A stretch of DNA of 37,146 bases, from the NCBI GenBank assembly GCA_024653325.1, contig JANLFX010000024.1:1-37146 (forward strand), given 5' to 3'. Made by a program: the position numbers and the translations under genes. The notes below the pieces were generated by a model. The model searched no databases. It was given only the letters and a program-made list of their open reading frames with translations, and was not told where the DNA came from. Origin of the DNA: Anaerolineae bacterium (GTDB taxonomy: Bacteria > Chloroflexota > Anaerolineae > JACIWR01). Below, piece by piece: positions 16,662-24,938 of this stretch; within the stretch, counting starts at the first letter, position 1, and each line of letters opens with the position of its first letter.

Positions 16662-18014
16662 ATGGCGATAAAACGGGCTCGCCGGGCTATAGCAATCTTG
16701 TTGGGATTTATCCTGATGAGTGCAGGTTGCCGACCAGCGGTTTCGCCTACCCCTGTCCTGGGCCCGGCACCCCCGCTACCGACTTTGCTCCCGACAGCAG
16801 CAGCGACTCCGGTTACGCCCACGGCCACCACAGTGGTGTCTCTGACACACGTCCCTGCTCCTTCGCCCACTCCATCTCCGACCACCGAGATCACTCCCAC
16901 CCTGACGCCGTCCCCAGCCCTGAAGCTGCTCTGGCGTACCACGTTCTCCGGTCCTATCGGGGCGCTGACGGTCAGTGGCGGCCAGGTGTTCGTGGGCATT
17001 GGTCAGGGCAGCCCCGGTCCAGAGGCTCAGGGTGGCGTGGATGTGGGGCTGGTAACGGCTCTTTCGGCGGTCAATGGGGAGCGGCTATGGACATACGATC
17101 TGTGGCAACGCCCCATGACTACTACCGCTGTATCCCTGCAAGCGGTGGGCAATACTCTGTTCGTCGGCGCGTGCGAGGGGGGACTAGAATGCCGCCCGTG
17201 CGCCAGTCCCTGTCGCGTAGCAGCGCTGGACATGGCCAGTGGTCAGGAACAATGGCGCTATGAGTTGCCGCGCGATTACCTCTCACCACTGACGGCAAAT
17301 GCGGAGGCAGTAGCTTTTGGGCAGGGATATGGGCGAGCACTGCGCGTACTGGAGACGGCCAGTGGTCGGGAACGATGGGTGTTCACGGATTACGGGACCG
17401 GTGGCTTACCTGCGCCGCTTATTGTCAGTGATACGGTCTACGTCTACCTGCCGGTGGGTGGTTTCGGCGAAGGCACAGCAGTGTGGGCTTTCGACGTGGC
17501 GACAGGAAAAGAGCGCTGGCAAACCAGGCTAGGCGGGCAGTCCAGCGGGCACAGGCCGGTAGTCGCCGGCGGAAATTTGTACGTCATCACCTACGAGTTG
17601 GGTGGACAGCGGTTGGTCGCTCTTGAATCTGCCACCGGCAGGCAACGCTGGACGGCCAGCCCGGATTTCGCCCAGCTCGATTATCGCACCCTACATGCGG
17701 ATGAGACCCCCGCCGGCACGGTTTACGCCGCCAGTGGACGGTTGCTATACGCTTTCGCTGCCGCCAACGGCAAACTGCGCTGGCAGGGGCAGATACCTTG
17801 CTGCGGGGCGATTATCCTGGGAACGATCACCCAGGCTGAGACCTTGTATGTGTTTACCAATACCCAGGGCGTGTATGCTCTCAAACCAGCGGACGGCATG
17901 GGGCTCTGGCATCACGACGTGGTCGGCGAGATAGTGGCCTTTGCCTTGGAGCAAGGAGTCATGTACCTGGGCACAGCGGACGGTCAATTATACGCTTTGG
18001 CTCCAGCAGAGTAA
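16662..18014 (+). CDS. PQQ-like beta-propeller lipoprotein
   Basis: 450 residues. The N-terminus is a lipoprotein signal (basic start, hydrophobic core, lipobox MSAG-C at about 17-21). A Thr/Pro-rich spacer to about 85 follows. The rest is a propeller of PQQ-like (BamB-type) blades with repeated A-x-x-x-x-x-G-x-x-x-W motifs (ALSAVNGERLWTY, ALDMASGQEQWRY, VLETASGRERWVF, AFDVATGKERWQT and more). It should be attached outside the membrane and bind a partner or ligand. GAGGG is seven bases from this ATG. An ATG at 16608 overlaps the kinase stop but would put extra residues before the signal. It is probably co-transcribed with the kinase. Confidence 0.88.
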   Translation: MAIKRARRAIAILLGFILMSAGCRPAVSPTPVLGPAPPLPTLLPTAAATPVTPTATTVVSLTHVPAPSPTPSPTTEITPTLTPSPALKLLWRTTFSGPIGALTVSGGQVFVGIGQGSPGPEAQGGVDVGLVTALSAVNGERLWTYDLWQRPMTTTAVSLQAVGNTLFVGACEGGLECRPCASPCRVAALDMASGQEQWRYELPRDYLSPLTANAEAVAFGQGYGRALRVLETASGRERWVFTDYGTGGLPAPLIVSDTVYVYLPVGGFGEGTAVWAFDVATGKERWQTRLGGQSSGHRPVVAGGNLYVITYELGGQRLVALESATGRQRWTASPDFAQLDYRTLHADETPAGTVYAASGRLLYAFAAANGKLRWQGQIPCCGAIILGTITQAETLYVFTNTQGVYALKPADGMGLWHHDVVGEIVAFALEQGVMYLGTADGQLYALAPAE

Positions 18015-18036
18015 CGCAGGCTTAAGCCTGTGTTAC
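18011..18036. terminator. Palindrome at the end of the PQQ lipoprotein gene
   Basis: GTAAC-G-CAGGCTTAAGCCTG-T-GTTAC is a 26-base near-perfect palindrome beginning at the stop codon. No T-run follows, so it is either a weak or factor-assisted terminator or a dispersed repeat. It ends only five bases before the DnaD-like ATG and could hide that gene's ribosome site. Confidence 0.45.
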
Positions 18037-18040
18037 ATTG

Positions 18041-18745
18041 ATGAACATGAAAGGGTTTCCTGGTTTTCCTGCAGGCAAGGTGGGAAGTACACCTCTGCCC
18101 AATCCATTTTTCAGTGAACTCCTGCCCGTGATTGATGATCTGGCAGAGCTCAAAATCACTTTGCATTGCTTCTGGCTACTGCACCAAAAAACGGGGGAGA
18201 TACGCTACGTCACCCGTCGTGAATTGGCTAGTGATTCACTGCTGCTGGAGGCGTTGCGCGTTACCGGCCAACCTCCTGAGCGAGCGCTCGAGGCCGGACT
18301 GGAACGGGCGGTGGCTCGCGGGACATTTCTACACGTCATTGCCCGCCACGATACCGACGAAGAGCATTGCTATTTTATGAATACCGCCCACGGCCGCCGG
18401 ATTGTGGAACGCATCCGTAACGGTGAACTCCGGTTGCCTGAGGAAGGATTACAGGGCAAGCTGGAAGTGCAGCGTCCCAACATTTTTGTTCTCTATGAAC
18501 AGAACATCGGATTGTTGCAGCCGCTCCTGGCCGATGAGTTACGAGACGCCGAGCAGACTTATCCTGCCAATTGGATTGAAGAGGCTTTTCATATAGCAGC
18601 ACAAAACAATGTGCGTCGCTGGAGTTACGTGCGCCGCATTTTGGAGCGCTGGGCAGCTGAAGGGAAGGGTGAAACAGGACGGCGAGATGAGGAGAACCGT
18701 AAACGATACATCAGAGGAGAGTACGGCGATTACATCAAGCACTGA
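18041..18745 (+). CDS. DnaD-domain replication protein
   Basis: 234 residues. The N-terminal half (MKGFPGFP, then FFSELLPVIDDLAELKITLH, then VTRREL) looks like a winged-helix replication-initiation domain. The C-terminal half is a DnaD/DnaB2 domain: IFVLYEQNIGLLQPLLADEL (about 152-171), then YPANWIEEAFHIAAQNNVRRWSY with the helical YxxxI-type pattern, ending ILERWAAEG. In Firmicutes such proteins bring the helicase and its loader to origins or stalled forks. The next gene, a DnaC/DnaI-like ATPase, overlaps it by 59 bases, which supports a primosome role. The start is uncertain (18041 or 18047); no clear ribosome site is visible. Confidence 0.82.
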   Translation: MNMKGFPGFPAGKVGSTPLPNPFFSELLPVIDDLAELKITLHCFWLLHQKTGEIRYVTRRELASDSLLLEALRVTGQPPERALEAGLERAVARGTFLHVIARHDTDEEHCYFMNTAHGRRIVERIRNGELRLPEEGLQGKLEVQRPNIFVLYEQNIGLLQPLLADELRDAEQTYPANWIEEAFHIAAQNNVRRWSYVRRILERWAAEGKGETGRRDEENRKRYIRGEYGDYIKH

Positions 18746-20111
18746 GCAAGTCGGCAAGTCGGCAAGTCGGCAAGTCAGCGAATCGGCGAGTCAGCGAGCT
18801 GCAGATTCGCAGGTTTGCCCTATCTGTAAAGGCGCCGGTTATCTGGTCCGCGATGTGCCCGTGGATCACCCCGATTTCGGTCGGCTTTATCCCTGCCGTT
18901 GCACCCAGGACGAATTGATGGCCATGCGCGCGAGCCGGCTGCGGGCATTGAGCAATTTGGACTCGCTCCAGCACATGACTTTTCAGAGTTTCATCCCGGA
19001 GGGCATCGGGCTGAACGCGGAAAGGCGCGAGAACCTGCGCCGCGCCTATGAACGGGCCATGGCTTTCGCTGACAATCCGCAGGGATGGCTGTTGTTCATG
19101 GGGGGATACGGCTGCGGCAAGACCCACCTGGCGGTATCCATTGCCAATGAGCGGATTAAGCGGGGATACCCTGCTTTGTTCGTTGTCGTCCCTGATCTGC
19201 TGGATTACCTGCGAGCTACTTTTGGCCCGACCAGTCCAGTGAGTTACGACGAACGTTTCGAGGAAGTGCGCACCGCTCCCCTGCTGATCCTCGACGATTT
19301 GGGGGCACAGAGTACCACCCCCTGGGCCACCGAGAAGCTCTACCAGATTCTGAACTATCGTTACAATACGCGGCTGCCCACTGTTATCACCACAAACCGC
19401 GAACTGGAGGAGATTAATCTGCGGCTTCGCTCACGCCTGGTGGACCCCAATCTGGTGGAAATTGTGCCCATCTTAGCCCCCGACTTTCGCCAGAGTGGAA
19501 TCAGCCCGGATCATTCGGAACTCAGCAGCCTGGCCCTGCACAGCGACAAAACGTTCGAGAGTTTTGACCTGCGGCCCGAGCTCCCTGCCGAGGAGCGTGA
19601 GAACTTAAAACGAGCCCTGGCCATCGCTCAGGAGTTCGCTCGCCAGCCGCGCGATTGGCTGGTGTTTACCGGTACTTACGGCTGTGGCAAGACCCATTTA
19701 GCCGCGGCCATTGCCAATTACCGCACCAGCCAGGGGTATCCAGCGCTGTTCATCACCGTCCCCGACCTGCTGGACCATTTGCGGGCCACTTTCAGTCCAA
19801 CCAGCCTGGTTTCCTACGATAAACGTTTCGAGGAAGTGCGTACTGCCCCGTTGCTTATTCTGGATGATCTGGGCACGCAGAGTACCACCTCCTGGGCTGC
19901 GGAAAAGCTTTACCAGATATTCAACTATCGCTACAACGCGCGGCTGCCTACGGTGATCACCACCGCCGACGAAATTGAGGCCATAGATCCCCGCCTGCGC
20001 GCGCGGATCCTCGATCTGGGGCGCTGTACGGTGTTTGCCATCCTGGCCCCGGCTTACCGGGGAATGGCTAAAATGGCACCCGGCAAGCAGGCCGATCGGC
20101 GAAGACGTTAA
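18687..20111 (+). CDS. DnaC/DnaI-like helicase loader with two tandem AAA+ domains
   Basis: 474 residues. A Ser/Gln-rich stretch encoded by an 8-bp repeat is followed by a zinc-binding region (CPICKGAGY, then YPCRC). Two homologous ATPase domains come next. Domain 1 has GGYGCGKTHLA (about 140) and LLILDDLGAQSTT (about 202). Domain 2 has GTYGCGKTHLA (about 335) and LLILDDLGTQSTT (about 394). Both end with an R-x-R sensor/arginine-finger segment (LRSRLVD and LRARILD). Normal DnaC/DnaI proteins have one such domain. The two halves are also alike at DNA level, so an internal duplication is likely. ATG 18687 follows AGGACGG; upstream codons lie inside the DnaD gene. Confidence 0.88.
   Translation: MRRTVNDTSEESTAITSSTEQVGKSASRQVSESASQRAADSQVCPICKGAGYLVRDVPVDHPDFGRLYPCRCTQDELMAMRASRLRALSNLDSLQHMTFQSFIPEGIGLNAERRENLRRAYERAMAFADNPQGWLLFMGGYGCGKTHLAVSIANERIKRGYPALFVVVPDLLDYLRATFGPTSPVSYDERFEEVRTAPLLILDDLGAQSTTPWATEKLYQILNYRYNTRLPTVITTNRELEEINLRLRSRLVDPNLVEIVPILAPDFRQSGISPDHSELSSLALHSDKTFESFDLRPELPAEERENLKRALAIAQEFARQPRDWLVFTGTYGCGKTHLAAAIANYRTSQGYPALFITVPDLLDHLRATFSPTSLVSYDKRFEEVRTAPLLILDDLGTQSTTSWAAEKLYQIFNYRYNARLPTVITTADEIEAIDPRLRARILDLGRCTVFAILAPAYRGMAKMAPGKQADRRRR
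18745..18797. repeat. 8-bp tandem repeat (GCAAGTCG) in a coding start region
   Basis: Three perfect GCAAGTCG units and one GCAAGTCA (18745-18776) are followed by two degenerate units (GCGAATCG, GCGAGTCA) and a partial one. They begin at the last base of the DnaD stop and lie within the first 40 codons of the tandem-AAA gene. Since 8 is not divisible by 3, any copy-number change shifts the frame. Confidence 0.85.
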
Positions 20112-20392
20112 AGGGGGGGAGCAGGAAACGACTTCCTCTCCCACCTATCCGGACCCAACCGCTCCCAGCACACCATTGACGCCTGCGGACGCGATGTCCA
20201 GCAGTTCGGCGAATTCCCCGCCGGCCACAATGTCACCACCCCGAACGAGATCACCCCCGACCACGTCTCCGCCTGGCTAGTCCACCTGGCCACCCAGGGC
20301 CTCTCCGGCACCGTCCACAACCGCAAGTTCCACGTCCTGGCCGCCTTCGGCAAGTTCCTGGTCACTACCGGCCGCCTGGACTACTCTCCCCT
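20112..20392 (+). pseudogene. N-terminal core-binding fragment of a tyrosine recombinase
   Basis: Directly behind the loader's stop, in the same frame, about 91 codons read NDFLSHLSGPNRSQHTID, CGRDVQQFGEF, EITPDHVSAWLVHLATQGL, VHNRKFHVLAAFGKFL and GRLDYSPL. This is the SAM-like DNA-binding N-terminal domain of XerC/D-type recombinases. There is no start codon and no catalytic domain. The recognisable part ends where the helicase stop codon (20391-20393, opposite strand) begins. It is a relic truncated at the border of the next region. It is not obviously the missing part of the integrase at 396-1082, because it is XerC/D-like rather than IntI-like. Confidence 0.75.
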
Positions 20393-23300
20393 ATCCTGGG
20401 CCTATCTCCTGCAACAGCCGCTCCGCGCGTTGGCGCAACGTCTCAAAGCGCCGTTGGAGCCGGTCGGCGGGCTCGTTCTGGATTTCCACAAAGAAGGGAT
20501 CTATGGGGTGTGGCGACTGAAGGTGGGAACCCGCTATCTTCAACAGGGCAGTCCACGGGTAACCGTGCCGCTTCAGCCCGACCACGGCTGTCTGGTTAAA
20601 GGCCCCAGGATATGCCTCCTGGGTGAACAGGTCGGGTTGCTGGCCCAGCGCCAGTTCGACCAATGCTGCGTCCAGCAGCAGCCGCGCCGCCCGCGATGCC
20701 AGAGCGCTGCGTTGAGCCTGCTCCAGCCGCGCCTGGGCCTGCCTCATGGACTCCCACTCTGCTTCCACGCACCTCTGCAAATCGCGGCGGGCCGCTTCCA
20801 CCGCCTCCTCCGACCATTGATCAACGGGGGAAGCCGCCAGCACCGCCCGCACATCCGCCAGGCGGTCTAACCGTCGTGGCTGCCCGGCATCCAGGGCGTA
20901 GTAAGCCACGCGCGGCCACGGCGCCTCGACGCTCAACCGCAGGAGCGAACCGTCCTGCCCCAATTCCACTGCCGGTATCTGTTCCAGCAGCCCCGCCAAC
21001 AACGGATTGCCAAAAGTGAGCAGTTGCAGCGTGTCAGGATAGGCATCGAACGTCGCCGGATCAAAGGTGACGGCCACCTCACGCCCGGCGCAGCGCACCC
21101 AGAAAGCATTGGCTATGGTCTCATGAGGACGGAAACAACCCTGCAGCGTCGGTGCAGTGGTCAGCGCATGGGCCAGCTCCGGCAGGGTGAGGGGAGTGTC
21201 AACCGGAACCACCCCCTGCGCTTTCCCGGCCCACTCGTCCAAATCCAGAACGGCCTGCATGTTATCCAGCTCGGCCTGGATGTGCGCCAGCTCAGCCCGC
21301 AGCATTTCTTGCCGCTCCGCCTCCGGTACCATGGCCAATGTCTGGATAGTCCGCCCCACATGCGCCAGGATAGGTTGCAGCGGTCCCACCACGTCCTGAA
21401 ACCAATTTATGCGCCGGGCCAGGGCCTGGTAGACCCGGGCTTCGACGGTGTTCTCGTAAAAGTAGTTGCGAATCCACACCCGCTCGTATCGCTGCCCGAT
21501 GCGGTCTATGCGGCCAATGCGCTGCTCCACCCGCATCGGGTTCCAGGGCATGTCGTAATTGATGAGCACACCGCAGGTCTGCAGGTTAATGCCCTCGCTG
21601 GCCGCCTCAGTGCAAAGCAGGATTTTGACCGCCTCACCCTCTCGAAAAGCGTTTTTGATCTCCTCTTTCGTCACCGGCACCCACATCACACCATCCCAGC
21701 GTTCGCCGCCGCGCCCGCTGTAACAGGCTACCTGCGTGCCGTAACTCTGCCTCAGTTGCTCGCGCAGAAAGTCCATCGTGTCGGTGTACTGGGTGAAAAC
21801 GATCACTGTGTCCCGCTGGCGAAAGATCTGGCGCAGGTCTTTCAACAACTGCTCGACCTTGGAGTCGTTGCCACCCAACGTGCCCAGCGCATGCACAAAA
21901 TCCTCGACGTACTCGATCTCTTCGTGGAACAAGGCCCGGTCGGCCAGGTCCAACTCATCCACGTCCAGGCTCAGCTCCTCCTGTTCCAGGTCATCCTCGA
22001 CCAACCCCAGCCCGGCCTTCCCGCGCAGAAAAGCCAGCCGGCGCTTGAGGCTCTGCTGCACGGCGTAGAAACTGCTGGTCAGCCGCCGGCGATAAACGGT
22101 CATCACAAAGCCCAGGCCCTTGCGCTCGTTCTCATACTTGCGGTAGAAGCGGGTGATGTATTCCTCGATACGCTCGTAGAGTGCCCGCTCCTCCTGGCGC
22201 ATGGGAATCCACTCCAGGTGCGGTTGGCGATGGGGCACGTTCTCCGTCAGCAGGCCCTGCCGGACGTATTCGCGCAGCAAGGGGCGTGTGTTGCGAAAGA
22301 CCAGCCGGCGCAGCGGGGTGTGCCGTTTGACCAGGGTGACCGCCATCAAACGCGCTTTGGGCGAGAGACGCTGGATGACTCGTCCCGGATCCGGGTCATC
22401 TACCAGGGTACGCACCTGTGCCCAATCCACCGGCCCTAACTCTCGATTTGCCTGGGCTTCCAGTTGGGGATCTAACTGCCCATCGTTCATCGCCAGTTCC
22501 GACCGCAGAAGGCGGAAGATGAAAGACCAATCCGCCTCGTCCAGGGGACGGCGCAATTCGTCGTAAAAGCGGAGGAAGTGGCGGCCATCGGCGCCCCACT
22601 CGTCGCTCAAACCCAGCAGATTGAGCAGATCCCACACCTCGATGGGGTGCACCTGCATGGGCGTGGCCGTCATCAGGAGGAGACCCCGCGTGCGAGCCTG
22701 TAACGGGTTGAGCAATTCCAACAGTCGGTTAGGGCGGTAACGGCTCAGGTCCAGGAAATCCCGGCGTCGGGCGTGGTGGGCTTCGTCCACAATCACCAGG
22801 TCCCACGGGCGAGCCTCCAACAGTGCCCGACGCCGCTCCTCCCGTTTGACCAACTGGCTGGAGGCCAGCGCCAGCTCGACACCATCCCATGGGTTAAGCG
22901 TGGTCGGCGTGTGCTCGTTACCCCAGATGTCCCGGAAGACCGCGCCGTCGTAGATGGGCACGTTGAGGGCGAACTTCTCGTACAGTTCCTCCTGCCACTG
23001 GCGCAGCACCGACTTGGGAGCCAGGATCAATGCCCGGCGCACGATGCCGCTCAGCCAGAGCTGGCGCAGCACCAGCCCCGCCTCGATGGTCTTGCCCAGG
23101 CCAACCTCGTCGGCCAGCAGATAGCGGGTGGGGTAAGTGGACAGCACCTGGCGGGAGACGACCTGCTGGTGCGGCCAGGGCACGATGGCGCAGGTGGCCG
23201 CGCCCAACCCCGTGGCGCCGACCAGGTACGGCGCATCTCGCAAGAACTGGCAGATGATCCGTTCCTGCTGCAGGGCGGGGGCCAGCACCATCCGCGAGAC

Positions 23301-24050
23301 CCGTTCGCGTACCTCTTCCCAGGCGCGTTCCAGCGGGTCACGGGTAGGGGCAGTGGCCGGCGTGTAGCGCAGCAGCTTCTGCCGCACGGCCTCCGGAATG
23401 GGCAGCGAAACCCAATCCGGCTCGCGTTGCGCCCACAGCCGTTCGAAACGGCCCAACGCCTCGGCCACGTACACCCGGCCCTCGGCCCAGGAACAGAAGA
23501 CCATGAACTGCTCGTAGTTGTGCTGCCAGCCGGTCTCGGACTCGTTGACGCTGCCGCTGAAGGCGACCTGATTGCCTTGAGCGTCGGTGAAGATGCCAAC
23601 CTTGGGGTGAAAGTAGTCGCGGGCCTCGGGTGCGGGGATGGGCAAGCCATCTGGCCCCTTGGGCAAGACGACGCGGATCTCCAATGAGCCGGCGGCCACC
23701 ATCCAGGCCAGGGCCGCCAGCCGGTCGCGCATAATCTGGTCGGCCAGGGTCTCCGGGTCCGGCAGGGTGCGGCTCAGGCAGGCGGCGACGGCCTCCCGCA
23801 AGTCGTGCCCGGCGCGGATGGCTTCCACATCGTCCGGCTCCAACTGGGCCCCGACCAGCAGGCGCATCTGGCCACCGTTGGCGATCAGGTGGGCCACGCC
23901 GGCCGCGGCCACGGCCAGCGCACTGGAGGTGAAGAAGCCGGTCATCCGGTCGTAACGGATGCTGGCCGAAAGGGCGGGGATGTAGAAGGCGTGCAGGCGG
24001 TCGTCGGAGGGACCGTAGCTCAGATTGAATGAATAGTCACGCAAACCCAT
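20391..24050 (-). CDS. PLD-domain SNF2-family helicase (defence helicase)
   Basis: 1219 residues. Domains in order: a phospholipase-D-like half (RYDRMTGFFTSSAL about 33-46; YFHPKVGIF then SGSVNES about 145-170, one HxK...GSxN motif); an SF2 ATPase with LLADEVGLGKTIEAG (about 312), IVDEAHHARRR (about 425) and LLLMTATPMQ; a helicase C domain with VIVFTQYTDT, EAASEGINLQ and QRIGRIDRIGQ (about 740-830); and a coiled-coil-rich C-terminus. It should translocate on DNA, and the PLD part could be a nuclease acting as a dimer. The ATG at 24050 is seven bases from GGAG. It is the last gene of the minus-strand series with the DUF1156 methylase and DUF499 ATPase, the core of an Hma-like system. Confidence 0.9.
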   Translation of the reverse strand: MGLRDYSFNLSYGPSDDRLHAFYIPALSASIRYDRMTGFFTSSALAVAAAGVAHLIANGGQMRLLVGAQLEPDDVEAIRAGHDLREAVAACLSRTLPDPETLADQIMRDRLAALAWMVAAGSLEIRVVLPKGPDGLPIPAPEARDYFHPKVGIFTDAQGNQVAFSGSVNESETGWQHNYEQFMVFCSWAEGRVYVAEALGRFERLWAQREPDWVSLPIPEAVRQKLLRYTPATAPTRDPLERAWEEVRERVSRMVLAPALQQERIICQFLRDAPYLVGATGLGAATCAIVPWPHQQVVSRQVLSTYPTRYLLADEVGLGKTIEAGLVLRQLWLSGIVRRALILAPKSVLRQWQEELYEKFALNVPIYDGAVFRDIWGNEHTPTTLNPWDGVELALASSQLVKREERRRALLEARPWDLVIVDEAHHARRRDFLDLSRYRPNRLLELLNPLQARTRGLLLMTATPMQVHPIEVWDLLNLLGLSDEWGADGRHFLRFYDELRRPLDEADWSFIFRLLRSELAMNDGQLDPQLEAQANRELGPVDWAQVRTLVDDPDPGRVIQRLSPKARLMAVTLVKRHTPLRRLVFRNTRPLLREYVRQGLLTENVPHRQPHLEWIPMRQEERALYERIEEYITRFYRKYENERKGLGFVMTVYRRRLTSSFYAVQQSLKRRLAFLRGKAGLGLVEDDLEQEELSLDVDELDLADRALFHEEIEYVEDFVHALGTLGGNDSKVEQLLKDLRQIFRQRDTVIVFTQYTDTMDFLREQLRQSYGTQVACYSGRGGERWDGVMWVPVTKEEIKNAFREGEAVKILLCTEAASEGINLQTCGVLINYDMPWNPMRVEQRIGRIDRIGQRYERVWIRNYFYENTVEARVYQALARRINWFQDVVGPLQPILAHVGRTIQTLAMVPEAERQEMLRAELAHIQAELDNMQAVLDLDEWAGKAQGVVPVDTPLTLPELAHALTTAPTLQGCFRPHETIANAFWVRCAGREVAVTFDPATFDAYPDTLQLLTFGNPLLAGLLEQIPAVELGQDGSLLRLSVEAPWPRVAYYALDAGQPRRLDRLADVRAVLAASPVDQWSEEAVEAARRDLQRCVEAEWESMRQAQARLEQAQRSALASRAARLLLDAALVELALGQQPDLFTQEAYPGAFNQTAVVGLKRHGYPWTALLKIAGSHLQSPHPIDPFFVEIQNEPADRLQRRFETLRQRAERLLQEIGPG

Positions 24051-24081
24051 CACAGGTCTCCGTTCGTCCTGTAGTAGTCCT

Positions 24082-24232
24082 GTAGTAGCGACTTCAGTCG
24101 CTTGAAACGACTAAAGTCGCCACTACCTTGGAACGACTAAAGTCGTCCCTACCGTCCTGTAGTAGCGACTTCAGTCGCTTGGAACGACTAAAGTCGTCAC
24201 TACCGTCCTGAAACGACTAAAGTCGCCACTAC
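24082..24232. repeat. REP array (two full and two half units)
   Basis: Full 45-bp units at 24082-24126 and 24159-24203 begin GTAGTAGCGACTTCAGTCGC and end CGACTAAAGTCGnCACTAC. Each has two small hairpins. Half units at 24127-24152 and 24207-24232 carry only the second hairpin. The array lies just 3' of the REP-associated transposase gene. TCACAGGTCT occurs at both ends (24050-24059 and 24240-24249) and may be a target duplication. Confidence 0.9.
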
Positions 24233-24250
24233 GAAGTCGTCACAGGTCTT

Positions 24251-24847
24251 TCAATCACCATAGTCCCACCCATCTCCAATGGGATACTTAACCCACTGTT
24301 CCCGGAGCCCCTGCCTACCCCATGTATCGAGGTAGAGATGTACACTGGACCACGGCCACTCGTAAGGACTCTCAACATAGTCATGTTTCACCGCGTTGTA
24401 GTGAATGTAATTCAATGCGTGGTAGTAATGACGCTCATTACGAATGTAACGGTCGCAAAATTTATACCATACTTTGCGCTTCCCGGTCAGACCATCTTCC
24501 AAGTTCCAGGCTCTGGCCGTGCTCCCGTGAAGATGTTTAAGCAGGGCCGAGATTTGCTCCAAAGACTGAACACCCACCAGAAAGTGATAGTGGTTTGTCA
24601 AAATGACCCATCCGCCGATCTCGGCCCGGATGCCGATCAACTCCGAGAGGAATTGATCCTCGAAAGCAGTCAGACGGTCTGGAGAAGCCATGACATGAGC
24701 GTGTTCATAGTTAGCGGCAGTGATGCAGTACCAGCCAGTCTCACGATAGGGGTGTGGTGGCGAATGCAAAGGGTAGCCACGTCGACGGCGTTCTTCAACG
24801 ATGGCAGCCCGCTCCTCTGGAGTCATACGACGATACTCGTAGGGCAT
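24251..24847 (-). CDS. REP-associated tyrosine transposase (RAYT, Y1_Tnp)
   Basis: 198 residues. N-terminal MPYEYRRMTPEERA and RERRRGYP-like residues precede GWYCITAANYEH. The HUH metal-binding motif is NHYHFLV (about 85). The catalytic tyrosine lies in the helix ALNYIHYNAVKHDYV (about 142-156), followed by PYEWPWSS. These are the marks of single-strand REP transposases, which nick at REP palindromes through a 5'-phosphotyrosine. REP units lie on both sides, as expected for a RAYT that moves or maintains them. GAGG is five bases before the ATG. It separates the antitoxin from the helicase and is probably a later insertion in the island. Confidence 0.92.
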   Translation of the reverse strand: MPYEYRRMTPEERAAIVEERRRRGYPLHSPPHPYRETGWYCITAANYEHAHVMASPDRLTAFEDQFLSELIGIRAEIGGWVILTNHYHFLVGVQSLEQISALLKHLHGSTARAWNLEDGLTGKRKVWYKFCDRYIRNERHYYHALNYIHYNAVKHDYVESPYEWPWSSVHLYLDTWGRQGLREQWVKYPIGDGWDYGD

Positions 24848-24863
24848 GTTTCCTCAAACAATA

Positions 24864-24908
24864 GCCACTGAAGTGGCTACTACGGTGGCTACTACGGTGG
24901 CTACTACG
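24864..24908. repeat. REP relic with 12-bp tandem repeat
   Basis: GCCACT-GA-AGTGGC forms a hairpin (24864-24877). GTGGCTACTACG is then repeated perfectly three times (24873-24908). The ACTACG end matches the REP units on the other side of the transposase gene. Confidence 0.8.
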
Positions 24909-24938
24909 CGGGACTTCCCCCTCCGGCGCGTGCACCGC

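Noticed and set aside
396-20392. The two recombinase relics as halves of one gene
   Set aside because: The first is integron-type and carries its own N-terminal remnant, the second is XerC/D-like, and they are 19 kb apart among unrelated genes.
21024-22439. 471-codon open frame on the plus strand
   Set aside because: Antisense to the helicase motifs, with no recognisable domain.
24082-24232. CRISPR-like array
   Set aside because: Units are palindromic, contiguous or with only a few bases between them, lack unique spacers of regular length, and lie beside a REP transposase.
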